From CBDCYS01 sp965226185 (lineage in GTDB: Bacteria > Acidobacteriota > Terriglobia > Bryobacterales > UBA6623): 64,000 nucleotides of DNA. This document shows positions 8,460-17,022 of this stretch, one piece after another (positions within the stretch are counted from its first letter, which is position 1; every line of letters begins with the position of its first letter). The stretch is taken from contig CBDDCT010000004.1 of NCBI GenBank assembly GCA_965226185.1, positions 186,001-250,000 of the forward strand, given 5' to 3'. A program made the position numbers and the translations under genes. The notes beneath the pieces were generated by a model. It had not been told where the DNA came from and searched no databases. It was given only the letters and a program-made list of their open reading frames with translations.

Positions 8460-9358
8460 GAAGCGATGCCTCGGCCGCCTCGGCGGCCATCCCAACGACT
8501 GTATCCTCTGTCGGAGACTATTTCGAGCTGACGAAACCCAGCGTCGTGTGGCTGATCGTGATGTCAACTGCGGTTGGTTTCTACCTTGGCTCCACCGGCT
8601 CGCTTTCGCTCCTTCTGTTCGCGCATACGCTGCTGGCGACGGCTTTGCTGGCGGGCGGCACTGGAGCGCTCAACCAGTGGGCGGAACGGGATCTAGACGC
8701 CCGCATGAGGCGCACGGAGCAGCGACCTTTGCCAGCGGGGAGATTGAGGCCGGTTCCCGCGCTAGCCTTTGGCATTGTCATCACATTGATTGGCGTGGTC
8801 TATCTCGCCATAGCCGTGAACCTGCTGAGCGCCGCATTGGGACTGCTGACTACGGTGAGCTATCTGTTCCTCTATACGCCTCTCAAGACAAGAACGCCAT
8901 TCTCTACTTTCGTCGGCTCGTTTCCGGGCGCGATGCCGCCATTGATCGGATGGGCGGCGGCACGAAACGACCTCAGTGCCGGGGGGTGGGTGCTCTATGC
9001 CGTGTTGTTCCTCTGGCAGTTCCCTCACTTCTATTCGATCGCCTGGATGTACCGCGAGGACTACGCCCGCGCGGGCATAAAGATGCTCCCCGTGGTCGAG
9101 CCCGACGGAGTTTCCACCGGGCGGCAGATCGTTTGCTACGCGGCCGCGTTAATCCCGGTGAGCCTGGCCCCGGTACTGCTCGGCATGGCCGGAACGGCTT
9201 ATCTTGTCGGCGCGGTCTTGTGCGGTCTGGGCTACCTGTATTTCGGTGTACTGACCGCTCGCGTCAAAACAACCTTGCAGGCGCGCCGCCTGCTGCAGGC
9301 TTCGGTTATCTACCTTCCGCTGATCTACTCGCTGCTGGTTCTCGACAAGATTTCGTAG
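8456..9358 (+). CDS. ctaB: Heme O synthase (protoheme IX farnesyltransferase)
   Basis: UbiA-superfamily enzyme that attaches farnesyl to heme B, giving heme O. The 300-residue product starts at ATG 8456, sharing ATGA with the ctaA stop. A much longer upstream-extended frame exists but overlaps ctaA and looks unlikely. The first Asp-rich site is NQWAERDLDARMRRTEQRPLPAG and the second is the region around YREDYARAGIKMLPVVE, both typical of CtaB. A decayed copy of its central part lies at 9728-9835. Confidence 0.92.
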   Translation: MRSDASAASAAIPTTVSSVGDYFELTKPSVVWLIVMSTAVGFYLGSTGSLSLLLFAHTLLATALLAGGTGALNQWAERDLDARMRRTEQRPLPAGRLRPVPALAFGIVITLIGVVYLAIAVNLLSAALGLLTTVSYLFLYTPLKTRTPFSTFVGSFPGAMPPLIGWAAARNDLSAGGWVLYAVLFLWQFPHFYSIAWMYREDYARAGIKMLPVVEPDGVSTGRQIVCYAAALIPVSLAPVLLGMAGTAYLVGAVLCGLGYLYFGVLTARVKTTLQARRLLQASVIYLPLIYSLLVLDKIS

Positions 9359-9396
9359 CAGCAAATCCTGGGTAACGACTTCGAGGACACCCAAGC

Positions 9397-9618
9397 ATGA
9401 AGTTCCGATACTACCCGGAAACCGACTCGCTGTATATTGAACTCTCGGAAAAGCCTGGCGCTGACGTGCGCGAGGTTGCTCCCGGTGTGGTTCTCGATTT
9501 CGACGCCGAGGGACAGCTCGTGGGCATCGATATCGATCGTGCCAGCAGCGTCGCGAACCTGTCACGCCTGGATGTGGAGTCGCTTCCGCTCGCCTATGTG
9601 TCGCTGACGCACACCTAG
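9397..9618 (+). CDS. DUF2283 family small protein
   Basis: A 73-residue protein starting MKFRYYPETDSLYIELSE, the N-terminal pattern of the DUF2283 family, with the usual VVLDFDAEGQLVGIDI core. The function of the family is unknown. It lies 38 bases after ctaB and could be on the same transcript. No strong Shine-Dalgarno is visible upstream of ATG 9397. Confidence 0.8.
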   Translation: MKFRYYPETDSLYIELSEKPGADVREVAPGVVLDFDAEGQLVGIDIDRASSVANLSRLDVESLPLAYVSLTHT

Positions 9619-9727
9619 CCCGCATTCTCGGTGCGCCTTTTCGGTGCGGACACCTTGTGGGAGGAAGGAGAGCCCACCCATGTAGTTGTCGGTAAGCGTG
9701 GAAGCTGACGAGCGGCTGGTCGGAAGC

Positions 9728-9835
9728 GCCATTGATCGGATGGGCTGCCGCGCGAAACGACCTCAGCGTAAGGAGTTGGGTGCTGTTTGGCGTGTTGTTT
9801 CTGTGGCTTTCCCTCACTTCTATTCGATCGCCTGG
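9728..9835 (+). pseudogene. Decayed fragment of a second ctaB
   Basis: This stretch aligns almost base for base with ctaB positions 8938-9046 (GCCATTGATCGGATGGGC and CTATTCGATCGCCTGG are shared). One base is missing where ctaB reads CTCTGGCAGTTCCC and the fragment reads CTGTGGCTTTCCC, which breaks the frame. Differences elsewhere (for example LSVRSWVLFGVLFLW in place of LSAGGWVLYAVLFLW) show a diverged paralogue rather than a fresh duplicate. Nothing else of a ctaB gene surrounds it. Confidence 0.85.
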
Positions 9836-9871
9836 GCAGGCACAATCACTGTCGGATATGATGTCACTGCC

Positions 9872-11356
9872 ATGAAATTTCTATTGCTGCTGGTGACTAC
9901 CCTGCTTGCGTTGTCTTGCGGACCATCTTCCCGGGAGACTCGGCCCGATTCCCGCACGCCGAATTTCGTCGTCATTTTCATAGACGACATGGGGTATGGC
10001 GACATTGGGCCCTTCGGCTCGACCCTTAACCGCACTCCGAACCTCGATCGCATGGCCGCGGAAGGCATGAAGCTCACCAGCTTCTATGCGGCGCCGGTTT
10101 GCACCCCTTCGCGGGCTTCGCTGATGACGGGGTCCTACCCGATTAGCAACGGGCTGCAAACGGGCTCCTGGCACGGAGTCCTGATGCCCGGCGACGAGCA
10201 CGGCATCCACCCAGACGAGATCACCGTCGCGGAATTGCTCCAAGAGCGCGGCTATGCAACCGCTTGCATCGGCAAATGGCACCTGGGCGACCAGCCTCCC
10301 TTCCTGCCGACGCGCAACGGCTTTGACTACTACTACGGCCTGCCTTACTCAAACGACATGAACCCGGACGCTCCGCGGAATATCCGCAACCATCCTCCGC
10401 TGCCATTACTCCGCGGCGAAAAGATGCGCGGGGAGGAAGTGTTGCGGGAGGTCAAAGACCAGTCTTTCCTCACCGGGGCTTACACCAAAGAGGCGGTTCA
10501 GTTTATCGAGGAGCACCGTGACGAGCCGTTTTTCGTCTATCTGCCGCACTCGATGGTTCACGTTCCGCTCTATGCCGGCGAGGCGTTTCGGGGCAAGTCG
10601 AATAATGGAATCCTGGGCGATGCGATCGAGGAGCTGGACTGGAGCGTGGGCGAGATCTTGGGCAAGCTCCGGGAGCTGGACCTGGACGATAACACGCTGG
10701 TGATATTCACGTCCGACAACGGGCCGGCCAGGGGCAGCGCGGGGCCGCTGCGGGGCCGCAAGGGCAGCACCTTCGAGGGCGGGATGCGCGAGCCGACGAT
10801 TGCCTGGGCGCCGGGGATGATTCCCCCGGGGTCTTCTTACGACGGGGTCACCAGCACGATGGATTTGCTGCCGACGCTTGCCGCGCTGGCGGGCGCGGAC
10901 GTTCCCAGCGACCGTGTCATTGATGGGCACGACATTTCCGCGATCCTCGGCGGGGAAATCGAGCGCGAGTCTCCCTACGAGTTCTTTTACTATTACCGGG
11001 GCTATGAGCTGAGAGCTGTTCGCGGCGGCGCTTGGAAACTCCATGTCAATGGCGAGCTGTATGACCTGGGCAATGATATCGCGGAGGCGAATGACGTCTC
11101 GGGAGAGCATGCCGAGATCGTCGCGAAGTTGCAGTCGGCGCTGGAAACGGCGCTGGTGGAGTTGGGAGACGGTCCAAGCTGGCCGGGTGACCGTGAAGTC
11201 CGAATCGGCGCCAACGTGCGTCCCGTTGGAAAAGTTGAGTCACCGAAGTTCTTGATACCGCGACACGGGCAAACCGGTGAGGCGGCTCACGCCCCGGTGA
11301 TCAAAGGGAAGACAGCCCCAGCGCCGCCTGGGTGGCAAGCGCCGGCGAACTGGTAA
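9872..11356 (+). CDS. Lipoprotein sulfatase (formylglycine-dependent)
   Basis: Hydrolyses sulfate esters, probably of polysaccharides, outside the cytoplasm. The 494-residue protein starts at ATG 9872; an upstream extension in the same frame would read through the ctaB remnant. Signal peptide and lipobox: LLALSC. Conserved sulfatase features are the metal site FIDDMGYGDIG, the formylglycine signature C-T-P-S-R in APVCTPSRASLMTG, GKWHLGD, and the later metal site TSDNGPARG with the downstream LRGRKGSTFEGG. The Cys would need conversion by a formylglycine-generating enzyme; a candidate gene at 27877 is interrupted. The substrate is not predictable. Confidence 0.9.
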   Translation: MKFLLLLVTTLLALSCGPSSRETRPDSRTPNFVVIFIDDMGYGDIGPFGSTLNRTPNLDRMAAEGMKLTSFYAAPVCTPSRASLMTGSYPISNGLQTGSWHGVLMPGDEHGIHPDEITVAELLQERGYATACIGKWHLGDQPPFLPTRNGFDYYYGLPYSNDMNPDAPRNIRNHPPLPLLRGEKMRGEEVLREVKDQSFLTGAYTKEAVQFIEEHRDEPFFVYLPHSMVHVPLYAGEAFRGKSNNGILGDAIEELDWSVGEILGKLRELDLDDNTLVIFTSDNGPARGSAGPLRGRKGSTFEGGMREPTIAWAPGMIPPGSSYDGVTSTMDLLPTLAALAGADVPSDRVIDGHDISAILGGEIERESPYEFFYYYRGYELRAVRGGAWKLHVNGELYDLGNDIAEANDVSGEHAEIVAKLQSALETALVELGDGPSWPGDREVRIGANVRPVGKVESPKFLIPRHGQTGEAAHAPVIKGKTAPAPPGWQAPANW

Positions 11357-11559
11357 TCGGAAGCGTGTTTTCGGGTCGGGTCACGAGCCACGCATTCCGC
11401 CGAGTGTTAGAGGGCGACGGCCCTTTCGGCGGGGAGCACGATCAAATTCCGCGAGTCTCTGACCCGCAGCCGCAGCCGTCGCGATCACGCGCTTCGACGC
11501 TCCGTAATTGTAGTGCGCCAATATTACCGCAAAGTATGAATTTTCGTTGGGAAGAGGGA
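11357..11559. other. Intergenic stretch without a gene
   Basis: Between the convergent sulfatase and DUF4097 genes I see no coding sequence here; the REP-like hairpins that follow begin at 11560. Confidence 0.5.
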
Positions 11560-11656
11560 AGCCCGTTGAAACGGGCTGACCAACCTCGAGCGGCAGGGCT
11601 TACCAGCCGTAAAACGACTGGGCTGGATGGAGACCCCAAGCCGCGTGAACGCGGCT
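11560..11656. repeat. REP-like hairpin cluster
   Basis: Two perfect short palindromes with the same loop lie 60 bases apart: AGCCCGT-TGAA-ACGGGCT (11560-11577) and AGCCGCG-TGAA-CGCGGCT (11639-11656). A third weaker stem, CCAGCC/GGCTGG, stands at 11603-11626. The shared design looks like a dispersed palindromic element. It overlaps the 3' end of the DUF4097 gene, whose last residues are encoded by it. Confidence 0.65.
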
Positions 11657-13252
11657 CAAATGGTCCTGCACCACCGCGTGTATACGAGTGACCTTGGGGC
11701 TGTCTCCATTGCCGCTGGAAGCCCCGCGGATCACAATGTTTCCCCGTTGCGTGCGGAGCTGGATTCGCGGGCCTTCGCCGGTGCTTCCCTGCAGGCTCGA
11801 GCCAGCCCCCCGCTTTTCTGATCGCAACTGCTCCCCGAAGGGCTGGCGGACATTGCCCCGATCCGTGACCGCGTCCAGCGTGAACTTCGCCCCATCCGGC
11901 AGTCTCAGCTCGATGTCGCCCCGCCCCAGGGTGACTTCGATGTCTCCGAAAGATTCGTCCGTGGATAGCTCGACGTCCATCCGCTGGCCTTGAATTTCGA
12001 CATCCCCCCTCAGGCGCTCGAGCGTCACGCGCCTCCAATGATCGCTGTTGAGCCGCACGGGCCCCTGAATCTGGGAGCCGGAAACCGACCGTACCTTCAC
12101 CTCGACCTCGCCCGAGAGGCCGCCAAACCGCAGCTCGCCATTCTTCGATTGAATCTTTGTGGTCCCTTGAAGCTCAGCCAGTCGAATCGTGCCGAAAAGC
12201 TCGCCGCGTATGTCCACCGGGCCCTTGACTCGGGTGAGTTCGAGCGTCCCCGTATTTCCATCCAGCTCGAATCCCGAAGCCAGGTCTTTGCCTTCGACCT
12301 TGCGGCCGCGCTCGACGCGAATCCGCACCGGACCGCCTATTCTCGAGAGTTGAACCAGGCGGGGGCTGGGGGAGAGGGAGACCGCTCCCGAAATACTCTC
12401 GACACTGACTTCCCGGAGCGGTCTTTCGGCCTGCAGCGTGATGTCCATCGGCGCTTCCAACTGCAGGTCAAAAGAAACTTTTCTGGCCGCGTCTTCCATC
12501 CAGCCGATAGCGATTGTCGTTTCCCCATCCGAGGGGGACACCTCAAGCGGTGACCGGCTGTCCAGCTCAGAGGCTTCTTGACGGTCCGCCGCGCGAATCC
12601 TTTTTTTTCCTCGGATAACGAGCTGTTCCTGATCGGCTCCAACGATGTGGACGCGGCCACGCAGGTTCTTGAGGACAAGGGCGCCGCCGGTCAAGTCGTG
12701 ATGCGATCTCTCGACGGGGAAATCGTAAGTGTCTTGAAGAAACTCGAAAGCAGGAATCGTCACAAAATTGAACCCGCGGCCCTCATGGCTGGCCCGAACG
12801 CGCGAGCCAACGAGAACCAACAGCAAGGCCGCGAAAACCGCCCCGGCTCCCAAGCGGCGAGGCAGTGACCACCCCAGCAGGCGAGCCAGCACAACCTCAA
12901 ACAGACGGACGCCCCCCCACAGAATCAGAATCCAGGGCCAGTAGCCGGCAAACCATGCCCGCAAAGGAATCTCGGGCCAGAAGTTCCGTGCCAGCAACAG
13001 CGCACCGGCCGCGATCAGAACGATCGGCCCGAACAAGGATTTACGCCGGCGCGGCCGAGGCGCGGACCGGAAAGCCTCTCCTTCCCCGGCCCCGGCCATA
13101 CTCTGCACCGCCAGGCTCAGCCCCAGCAGAATCAAGATGACAGGCCAGGTTTGGCCCACAGAGAACCGTCCTGAATAGTCAACGAGGAACAAGGTCCCCG
13201 CCACGATCAGCAACAGTGGAATCGTGACGGACGTGATCGATTCGCGGGCCAT
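11600..13252 (-). CDS. Membrane protein with LiaI-like helices and DUF4097 beta-helix domain
   Basis: A 550-residue protein. Residues 1-150 hold about five hydrophobic helices in LiaI/DUF5668-like pairs (for example SVTIPLLLIVAGTLFLVDYSG and WPVILILLGLSLAV). Residues about 190-520 have repeating short Gly/Asp/Val strands (GDVEIQGQ, GNVRQPFG, GNIVIRG) typical of DUF4097 putative adhesin folds, probably outside the membrane. It is the last gene of the sigma/anti-sigma operon and is therefore probably part of an envelope-stress response (inference). The final 20 or so residues (from about HAVVQDHL) are read from a REP-like palindrome and probably are not native. Confidence 0.75.
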   Translation of the reverse strand: MARESITSVTIPLLLIVAGTLFLVDYSGRFSVGQTWPVILILLGLSLAVQSMAGAGEGEAFRSAPRPRRRKSLFGPIVLIAAGALLLARNFWPEIPLRAWFAGYWPWILILWGGVRLFEVVLARLLGWSLPRRLGAGAVFAALLLVLVGSRVRASHEGRGFNFVTIPAFEFLQDTYDFPVERSHHDLTGGALVLKNLRGRVHIVGADQEQLVIRGKKRIRAADRQEASELDSRSPLEVSPSDGETTIAIGWMEDAARKVSFDLQLEAPMDITLQAERPLREVSVESISGAVSLSPSPRLVQLSRIGGPVRIRVERGRKVEGKDLASGFELDGNTGTLELTRVKGPVDIRGELFGTIRLAELQGTTKIQSKNGELRFGGLSGEVEVKVRSVSGSQIQGPVRLNSDHWRRVTLERLRGDVEIQGQRMDVELSTDESFGDIEVTLGRGDIELRLPDGAKFTLDAVTDRGNVRQPFGEQLRSEKRGAGSSLQGSTGEGPRIQLRTQRGNIVIRGASSGNGDSPKVTRIHAVVQDHLSRVHAAWGLHPAQSFYGW

Positions 13253-13314
13253 GGACGTATTCTCGTTTCAGCGCGCGCGGCGGACAGCTCACGGCAAACG
13301 GCTCGGAAAGCGGC

Positions 13315-14232
13315 TTACCCGGCGCTCTGTGGTTCTTCCGTCGGCGCGCCGCCGTCTGGCTGATCCTCTTCTTGTGGCCTAAGCGCCGTCCCCGAGTCTT
13401 CCGGAGACGAATCCGGCACTCGCAGCGAGGGCATGGCGCCGCCTGAAGAAGCTGCTGGGGGCGCGGCGTCCCCCTGTTCCTTGACGCGGCGGTAAAGCAG
13501 GTAAATCCCCAGAGCAATGAGCGTGACGGGCCAGAAACGCGCTGCATCGCCCAGACTCCAGTAGCCCAGGGATTGAAGCAGAAACACCACCCCCATCAAG
13601 ATCAGCAGCACTCCCCCGGCCGGCGAGGCGCCCGCTCCGCTCCGTACACCGAATAGTCCCCAGAACTCGTCGACCGCTTCTCCGCGCCGAATGGCCCGCG
13701 CCGTATGCATGGCCTCGATCGGCATGTAGAGAGTCGTCATCACCAGCAGGACGATGAACACCGCTACGCTCCCCGGAGGGCCGGTTTGCTCGGCGGCAAT
13801 CGCCGTGCTCAACAGACCTCCCCAAACGAGCGCATGCACGACACCCTTCGCATACTGGCCGTTGTAGACCGCGCCCACGCCCGGGATGATTCCGGCCAAG
13901 AAGGCCAGCACTGGAGAGGGAGTATCCCAAGAGCCCGTCGTTCCGGAAGAAACCGGGCGGGAAGGAGCCGGGCGCCATGAACCCGGAGCGGGATCAGGGG
14001 TCGCCGGTTGCGGGGGCTGGGGAGGCTGCGAGGCGCTTGCGCCTTGTGGTGCTTCCGCCACGGCGGGCTCGGCGGCTGCTGTGAATGAAGGTTCGGGCGG
14101 AGACAGCTTTTCGACACAATCGCTGCAATGGGGAACTCCTTGCCATTCCTGGCGGCAAGCGTCACAAACCGCGCGGCCACAGTTGCGGCAGAAGGCCACC
14201 GCCGCTGTTTCCGGATGCGCCGCGCAATTCAC
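13315..14232 (-). CDS. B-box zinc-finger protein with membrane helices
   Basis: The 305-residue protein begins with a B-box-type zinc finger: Cys and His pairs in NCAAHPETAAVAFCRNCGRAVCDACRQEW...HCSDC. A Pro/Ala-rich linker (about 50-100) follows, then three to five hydrophobic segments including GIIPGVGAVYNGQYAKGVVHA and a LiaI/DUF5668-like pair near residues 205-245. The C-terminus is low complexity. The start codon overlaps the anti-sigma stop by four bases, so it is translated with it. Function unknown; the operon suggests a role in sensing membrane state. Confidence 0.75.
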   Translation of the reverse strand: MNCAAHPETAAVAFCRNCGRAVCDACRQEWQGVPHCSDCVEKLSPPEPSFTAAAEPAVAEAPQGASASQPPQPPQPATPDPAPGSWRPAPSRPVSSGTTGSWDTPSPVLAFLAGIIPGVGAVYNGQYAKGVVHALVWGGLLSTAIAAEQTGPPGSVAVFIVLLVMTTLYMPIEAMHTARAIRRGEAVDEFWGLFGVRSGAGASPAGGVLLILMGVVFLLQSLGYWSLGDAARFWPVTLIALGIYLLYRRVKEQGDAAPPAASSGGAMPSLRVPDSSPEDSGTALRPQEEDQPDGGAPTEEPQSAG

Positions 14233-14855
14233 TGCCGGCGCTCCCTTGACGACCCGCTACCCGCCCCGGAATCACCTTGCGGCTGATTCGACTCACCAAA
14301 AGCGGCCGGATTCACGATCTGGATCTCACCCTCGCCAAACTCGGTCTGAAGCCGATAGAACAAGACCGTCGTTTCGTATAACTCGACACCAGTCGTCCAA
14401 GCCTGATCCAGCCCGTCCGAGATGCCCGCGACGACCATGGCGGGACCCACTTTGCTGTCACCTTGTCCTTCGATCGCTCCCTTTCCGTAAAACGTAATCA
14501 TCGAGAAGGAAAACACTGCCATGGCCAGGCTCATGGCGAAACGCGGCTGCAGGAAAGGATGAAAGAAGGGACGCAGAAACCCGCTCAGCCCGTAACCGCC
14601 CGAGTCCGCTCCCGCCAGCACCGCCATGCCGCCCGCTGCTTCCACTGTCCCTTGAATAATGCCGCGAACGAGTCCCGGCGGAGTCTCGAGGGGCGGAGTC
14701 TCCTGAATCACCCGCAGTGCAAACTCCGCGTCACTCAGCTTCGCGGCGCAAGCGCCGCATTCGGAAACGTGATTGTCCACCCGGCGGCGGTCTTCCAGCG
14801 ATGCCGTGCCGTCGAGGTGATCGCACAGAAGCGCGTCAAATTCCCTGCATCTCAT
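14229..14855 (-). CDS. Zinc-finger anti-sigma factor
   Basis: A 208-residue protein whose N-terminus (MRCREFDALLCDHLDG...VDNHVSECGACAAKL) has the H-x3-C-x2-C pattern of zf-HC2 anti-sigma domains. One membrane helix lies near residues 105-125 (MSLAMAVFSFSMITFYG). The C-terminal part faces the other side of the membrane. It overlaps the sigma factor stop by four bases, the usual arrangement for a cognate pair. It should hold the ECF sigma factor inactive until a membrane signal is received. Confidence 0.85.
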   Translation of the reverse strand: MRCREFDALLCDHLDGTASLEDRRRVDNHVSECGACAAKLSDAEFALRVIQETPPLETPPGLVRGIIQGTVEAAGGMAVLAGADSGGYGLSGFLRPFFHPFLQPRFAMSLAMAVFSFSMITFYGKGAIEGQGDSKVGPAMVVAGISDGLDQAWTTGVELYETTVLFYRLQTEFGEGEIQIVNPAAFGESNQPQGDSGAGSGSSRERRQ

Positions 14856-15418
14856 GGCCGCACCCCCAGCGCTCGAAGGTTCTTGGCCAGCTCGGTTCGG
14901 CCGCGGTTGATACGCGACTTTACCGTACCTTCGGGAACTCGCAAGACCTGAGCGATTTCCTTATATTCCATCTCCTGCAGGTCGCGCAAGATAACTGCTT
15001 CCCGGAGATCCGGTGACAACCTTTGCAGCCCGGCTTGCAGCAACTCCGCAGCCTCGCGGCTCCGCAGCGTGCGGTCGGAGCTGCCGCCGACCAGCGCTTT
15101 CTCTTCTAGAACGGGAATCTGCTCTTCCAGGGGGGCGAGGACTTTGTGCTTCTTCGTGCGGCGGTAATGGTCGATCAGCAGGTTGCGCGTCAGGCGAATC
15201 AGCCAAGTGCGGAAGCCGCCGCTTCGGGCGTCGAATGTCCGCAAACTTCTGAACACGCGCAGGAAAACCTCTTGCGTCAAGTCGCGCGACTCTTCGGCCT
15301 GATTCGTAAAACGGTAGCAAGCCCCATAGACCAGCCGTGTATGTGACTGCACGAGCTGTTCCCAGGCGCCGCGGTCGCCGTTCAGGCAGCGCTCGACAAG
15401 CTCGGTGTCCAGGCTCAT
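14852..15418 (-). CDS. ECF-family RNA polymerase sigma factor
   Basis: A 188-residue sigma-70 family factor of the extracytoplasmic-function group. Region 2 spans about residues 20-95 (TQEVFLRVFRSLRTFD, FRTWLIRLTRNLLIDHYRR) and region 4 about 130-185 (YKEIAQVLRVPEGTVKSRINRGR). I chose ATG 15418 (MSLDTELVERC) because it gives the usual length. An in-frame pair of ATG codons at 15514/15511 would add 32 residues and cannot be excluded. It heads a four-gene operon with its anti-sigma factor and two membrane proteins. Confidence 0.9.
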   Translation of the reverse strand: MSLDTELVERCLNGDRGAWEQLVQSHTRLVYGACYRFTNQAEESRDLTQEVFLRVFRSLRTFDARSGGFRTWLIRLTRNLLIDHYRRTKKHKVLAPLEEQIPVLEEKALVGGSSDRTLRSREAAELLQAGLQRLSPDLREAVILRDLQEMEYKEIAQVLRVPEGTVKSRINRGRTELAKNLRALGVRP

Positions 15419-15717
15419 GCGCGTTTCCGCGGCCTGCCTTTCAGCAAGGCGTCCAGAATCGGCGCCCCACCATAGAGTAGTCCCCCAGGAATCTATCACT
15501 GCTTCCGACATCATCTTTCTAACACGACCTCGATAGTGTAAACGAGGAACGCGGCGGGAAAGTTCACAATTTGGGCACTTTTTCTTTTTGGGCTGTGTCG
15601 CCGGCCCGCGCAAAATCATTCTCAGTGCGCGGCTTTCGTTACCGATAAGGAGGTTGGAGTCGCTGAGTATCGTCGGGACGGGCCGGCCGCGGGACGGCCC
15701 GACTGAGGAGGAACGTC

Positions 15718-16062
15718 TTGTCAATCGAGCAGACCTACGAGCTATGCTGTCATGACGCACGGGCTATGCTGGCCGGAATCGACCAAGGCCGCTTTTGTTT
15801 CGCGGAAGAGAAGCTTTGCGCTCTGATACGCCGTCTGAATACACGAATGCCGCTGGACCCAGCCACGGCACGGGGTGAAAGCGTTCTCCGTTCGGAGCAG
15901 CTAGAAGCCTTGGACGGAGTCGCCTCGGAAATGATGGAGGCGCTCGCCGCGCTCAAGCAATCGACTGAACAGGGATTGGAACGCCTAAGGTTTGCCACGG
16001 ACCTTGTCCGCCACCTGACCACTCATTCACGCGGGACTTCGGTCGAACTGCCCGTGTGTTGA
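15718..16062 (+). CDS. Small helical protein of unknown function
   Basis: A 114-residue protein starting at TTG 15718, directly after a very strong ribosome binding site (GAGGAGGAAC). It is predicted largely alpha-helical, with regularly spaced Leu and Ala and a run of Glu/Ala in the middle. I do not recognise the family. It is divergent from the ECF operon, and the roughly 300 bases between them could carry both promoters. A GC-rich inverted repeat (GGGCCG/CGGCCC) lies just before the ribosome binding site. Confidence 0.6.
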   Translation: MSIEQTYELCCHDARAMLAGIDQGRFCFAEEKLCALIRRLNTRMPLDPATARGESVLRSEQLEALDGVASEMMEALAALKQSTEQGLERLRFATDLVRHLTTHSRGTSVELPVC

Positions 16063-16372
16063 CGCGATCGGCCTCACAGATTCTTTGAGTAAATGTCCCG
16101 CGAGCCTCCGCGGGGGCCGCCGACGATCGGGTCGTGTACTTCCCGGCCGCGCCACTCGTCAGCTTCCATGCTTACTAGTGCCGCGCGCGCTCCATGTCAG
16201 TAATGTTCACGCTCGGTGTCAGTAGGTTCACGCTCGGCGTCAGCACAGCGCCGGAAGTCGCTCGGATTCAGTCATTTAGACACACATAACAACTCGCGTG
16301 CCAGCGGAACACACAGTCCGTTAAGTATTCGAGCTTTCGACCTCTTAGAGAGGCCCCCAAAGCCTTGAGGTC
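16063..16372. other. Intergenic region with a short tandem repeat
   Basis: No gene seen. The only structure is a tandem repeat of about 21-22 bases at 16196-16245 (two full units and a partial one). Confidence 0.5.
16196..16245. repeat. Tandem repeat, possible relic of an IS end
   Basis: Units at 16196-16217 and 16218-16238 share GTCAGTA and GTTCACGCTCGG; a third partial unit (GTCAGCA) follows. Iterated units beginning TGTCAG are found at the ends of some IS21-type elements, but no transposase is nearby, so this is a weak guess. Confidence 0.35.
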
Positions 16373-16699
16373 CTATGTCTTGGCCTTGAGTTCGGCGATG
16401 ACGGGAGCCAATGCTACATCTAGATCCGTCAACGGCTCAAATGTGATTCGACAAAAGTGGCCGTAGCTGGTGTTGTGGAACAACTGATACTGTTCAAACG
16501 CCTTCGGGTCTTCGACCTCGATCAAGGCGTAGCCACCAGAACCCGTTCCGTAAGCGTGGAGGTGCTTAACGCCCGATTGGACGTTGCCCCAGTTGCCGCT
16601 GTCGGCCATCGCCTGATTCGCGACACCCCACGCCGCGTCGAACGCCGACTTATCGGCTGCTCCCCGATATTCGAAGTGTTGCAGATAGATTTGGCCCAT
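16373..16699 (-). CDS. Conserved hypothetical small protein
   Basis: A 108-residue soluble protein. It starts at ATG 16699 after GAGAGGAA, a good ribosome binding site. The pattern (MGQIYLQHFEYRG... YALIEVEDPKAFEQYQLFHN... FEPLTDLDVALAPVIAELK) resembles dimeric alpha/beta-barrel proteins that look like ferredoxin-fold stress or monooxygenase-like proteins. I cannot assign a family. It appears to be a single-gene unit. Confidence 0.6.
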   Translation of the reverse strand: MGQIYLQHFEYRGAADKSAFDAAWGVANQAMADSGNWGNVQSGVKHLHAYGTGSGGYALIEVEDPKAFEQYQLFHNTSYGHFCRITFEPLTDLDVALAPVIAELKAKT

Positions 16700-17022
16700 C
16701 GAAATTCCTCTCAGTAGATTTAGTTAGCGATCAACTCAGTGAACCATGAGTTCTTTCTTGACCGCCGTCAAACAGACAAGGATAGCCGATCTCTGGCAGC
16801 GATGCAACGATTTCGATAACAACACAACACGCCCACCCGCCGCCACACCGCGCACACGTCATGCGGCCCGCCCTTCGATGTTGCGAGAGAAACCGATCGC
16901 CGACTCGACCGGTAACGGCAAGGCGGACCACCGCAAGAGTCCGCGCCGAAATGGCGCACTGAGAAATGCAGGCGCAATTCGCTGATTCGCTGGCTGAGCC
17001 CCTCAATAGGTGCGCTCGCCGA
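16700..17022. other. Intergenic region, no gene seen
   Basis: Open frames here have arginine/serine-rich shadow composition and no ribosome binding sites. I see no RNA gene or repeat. Confidence 0.5.

Noticed and set aside
11560..11656. Intrinsic terminators between the convergent sulfatase and DUF4097 genes
   Set aside because: The hairpins have no T-tract on either strand and one lies inside the DUF4097 frame; better explained as REP-like repeats.
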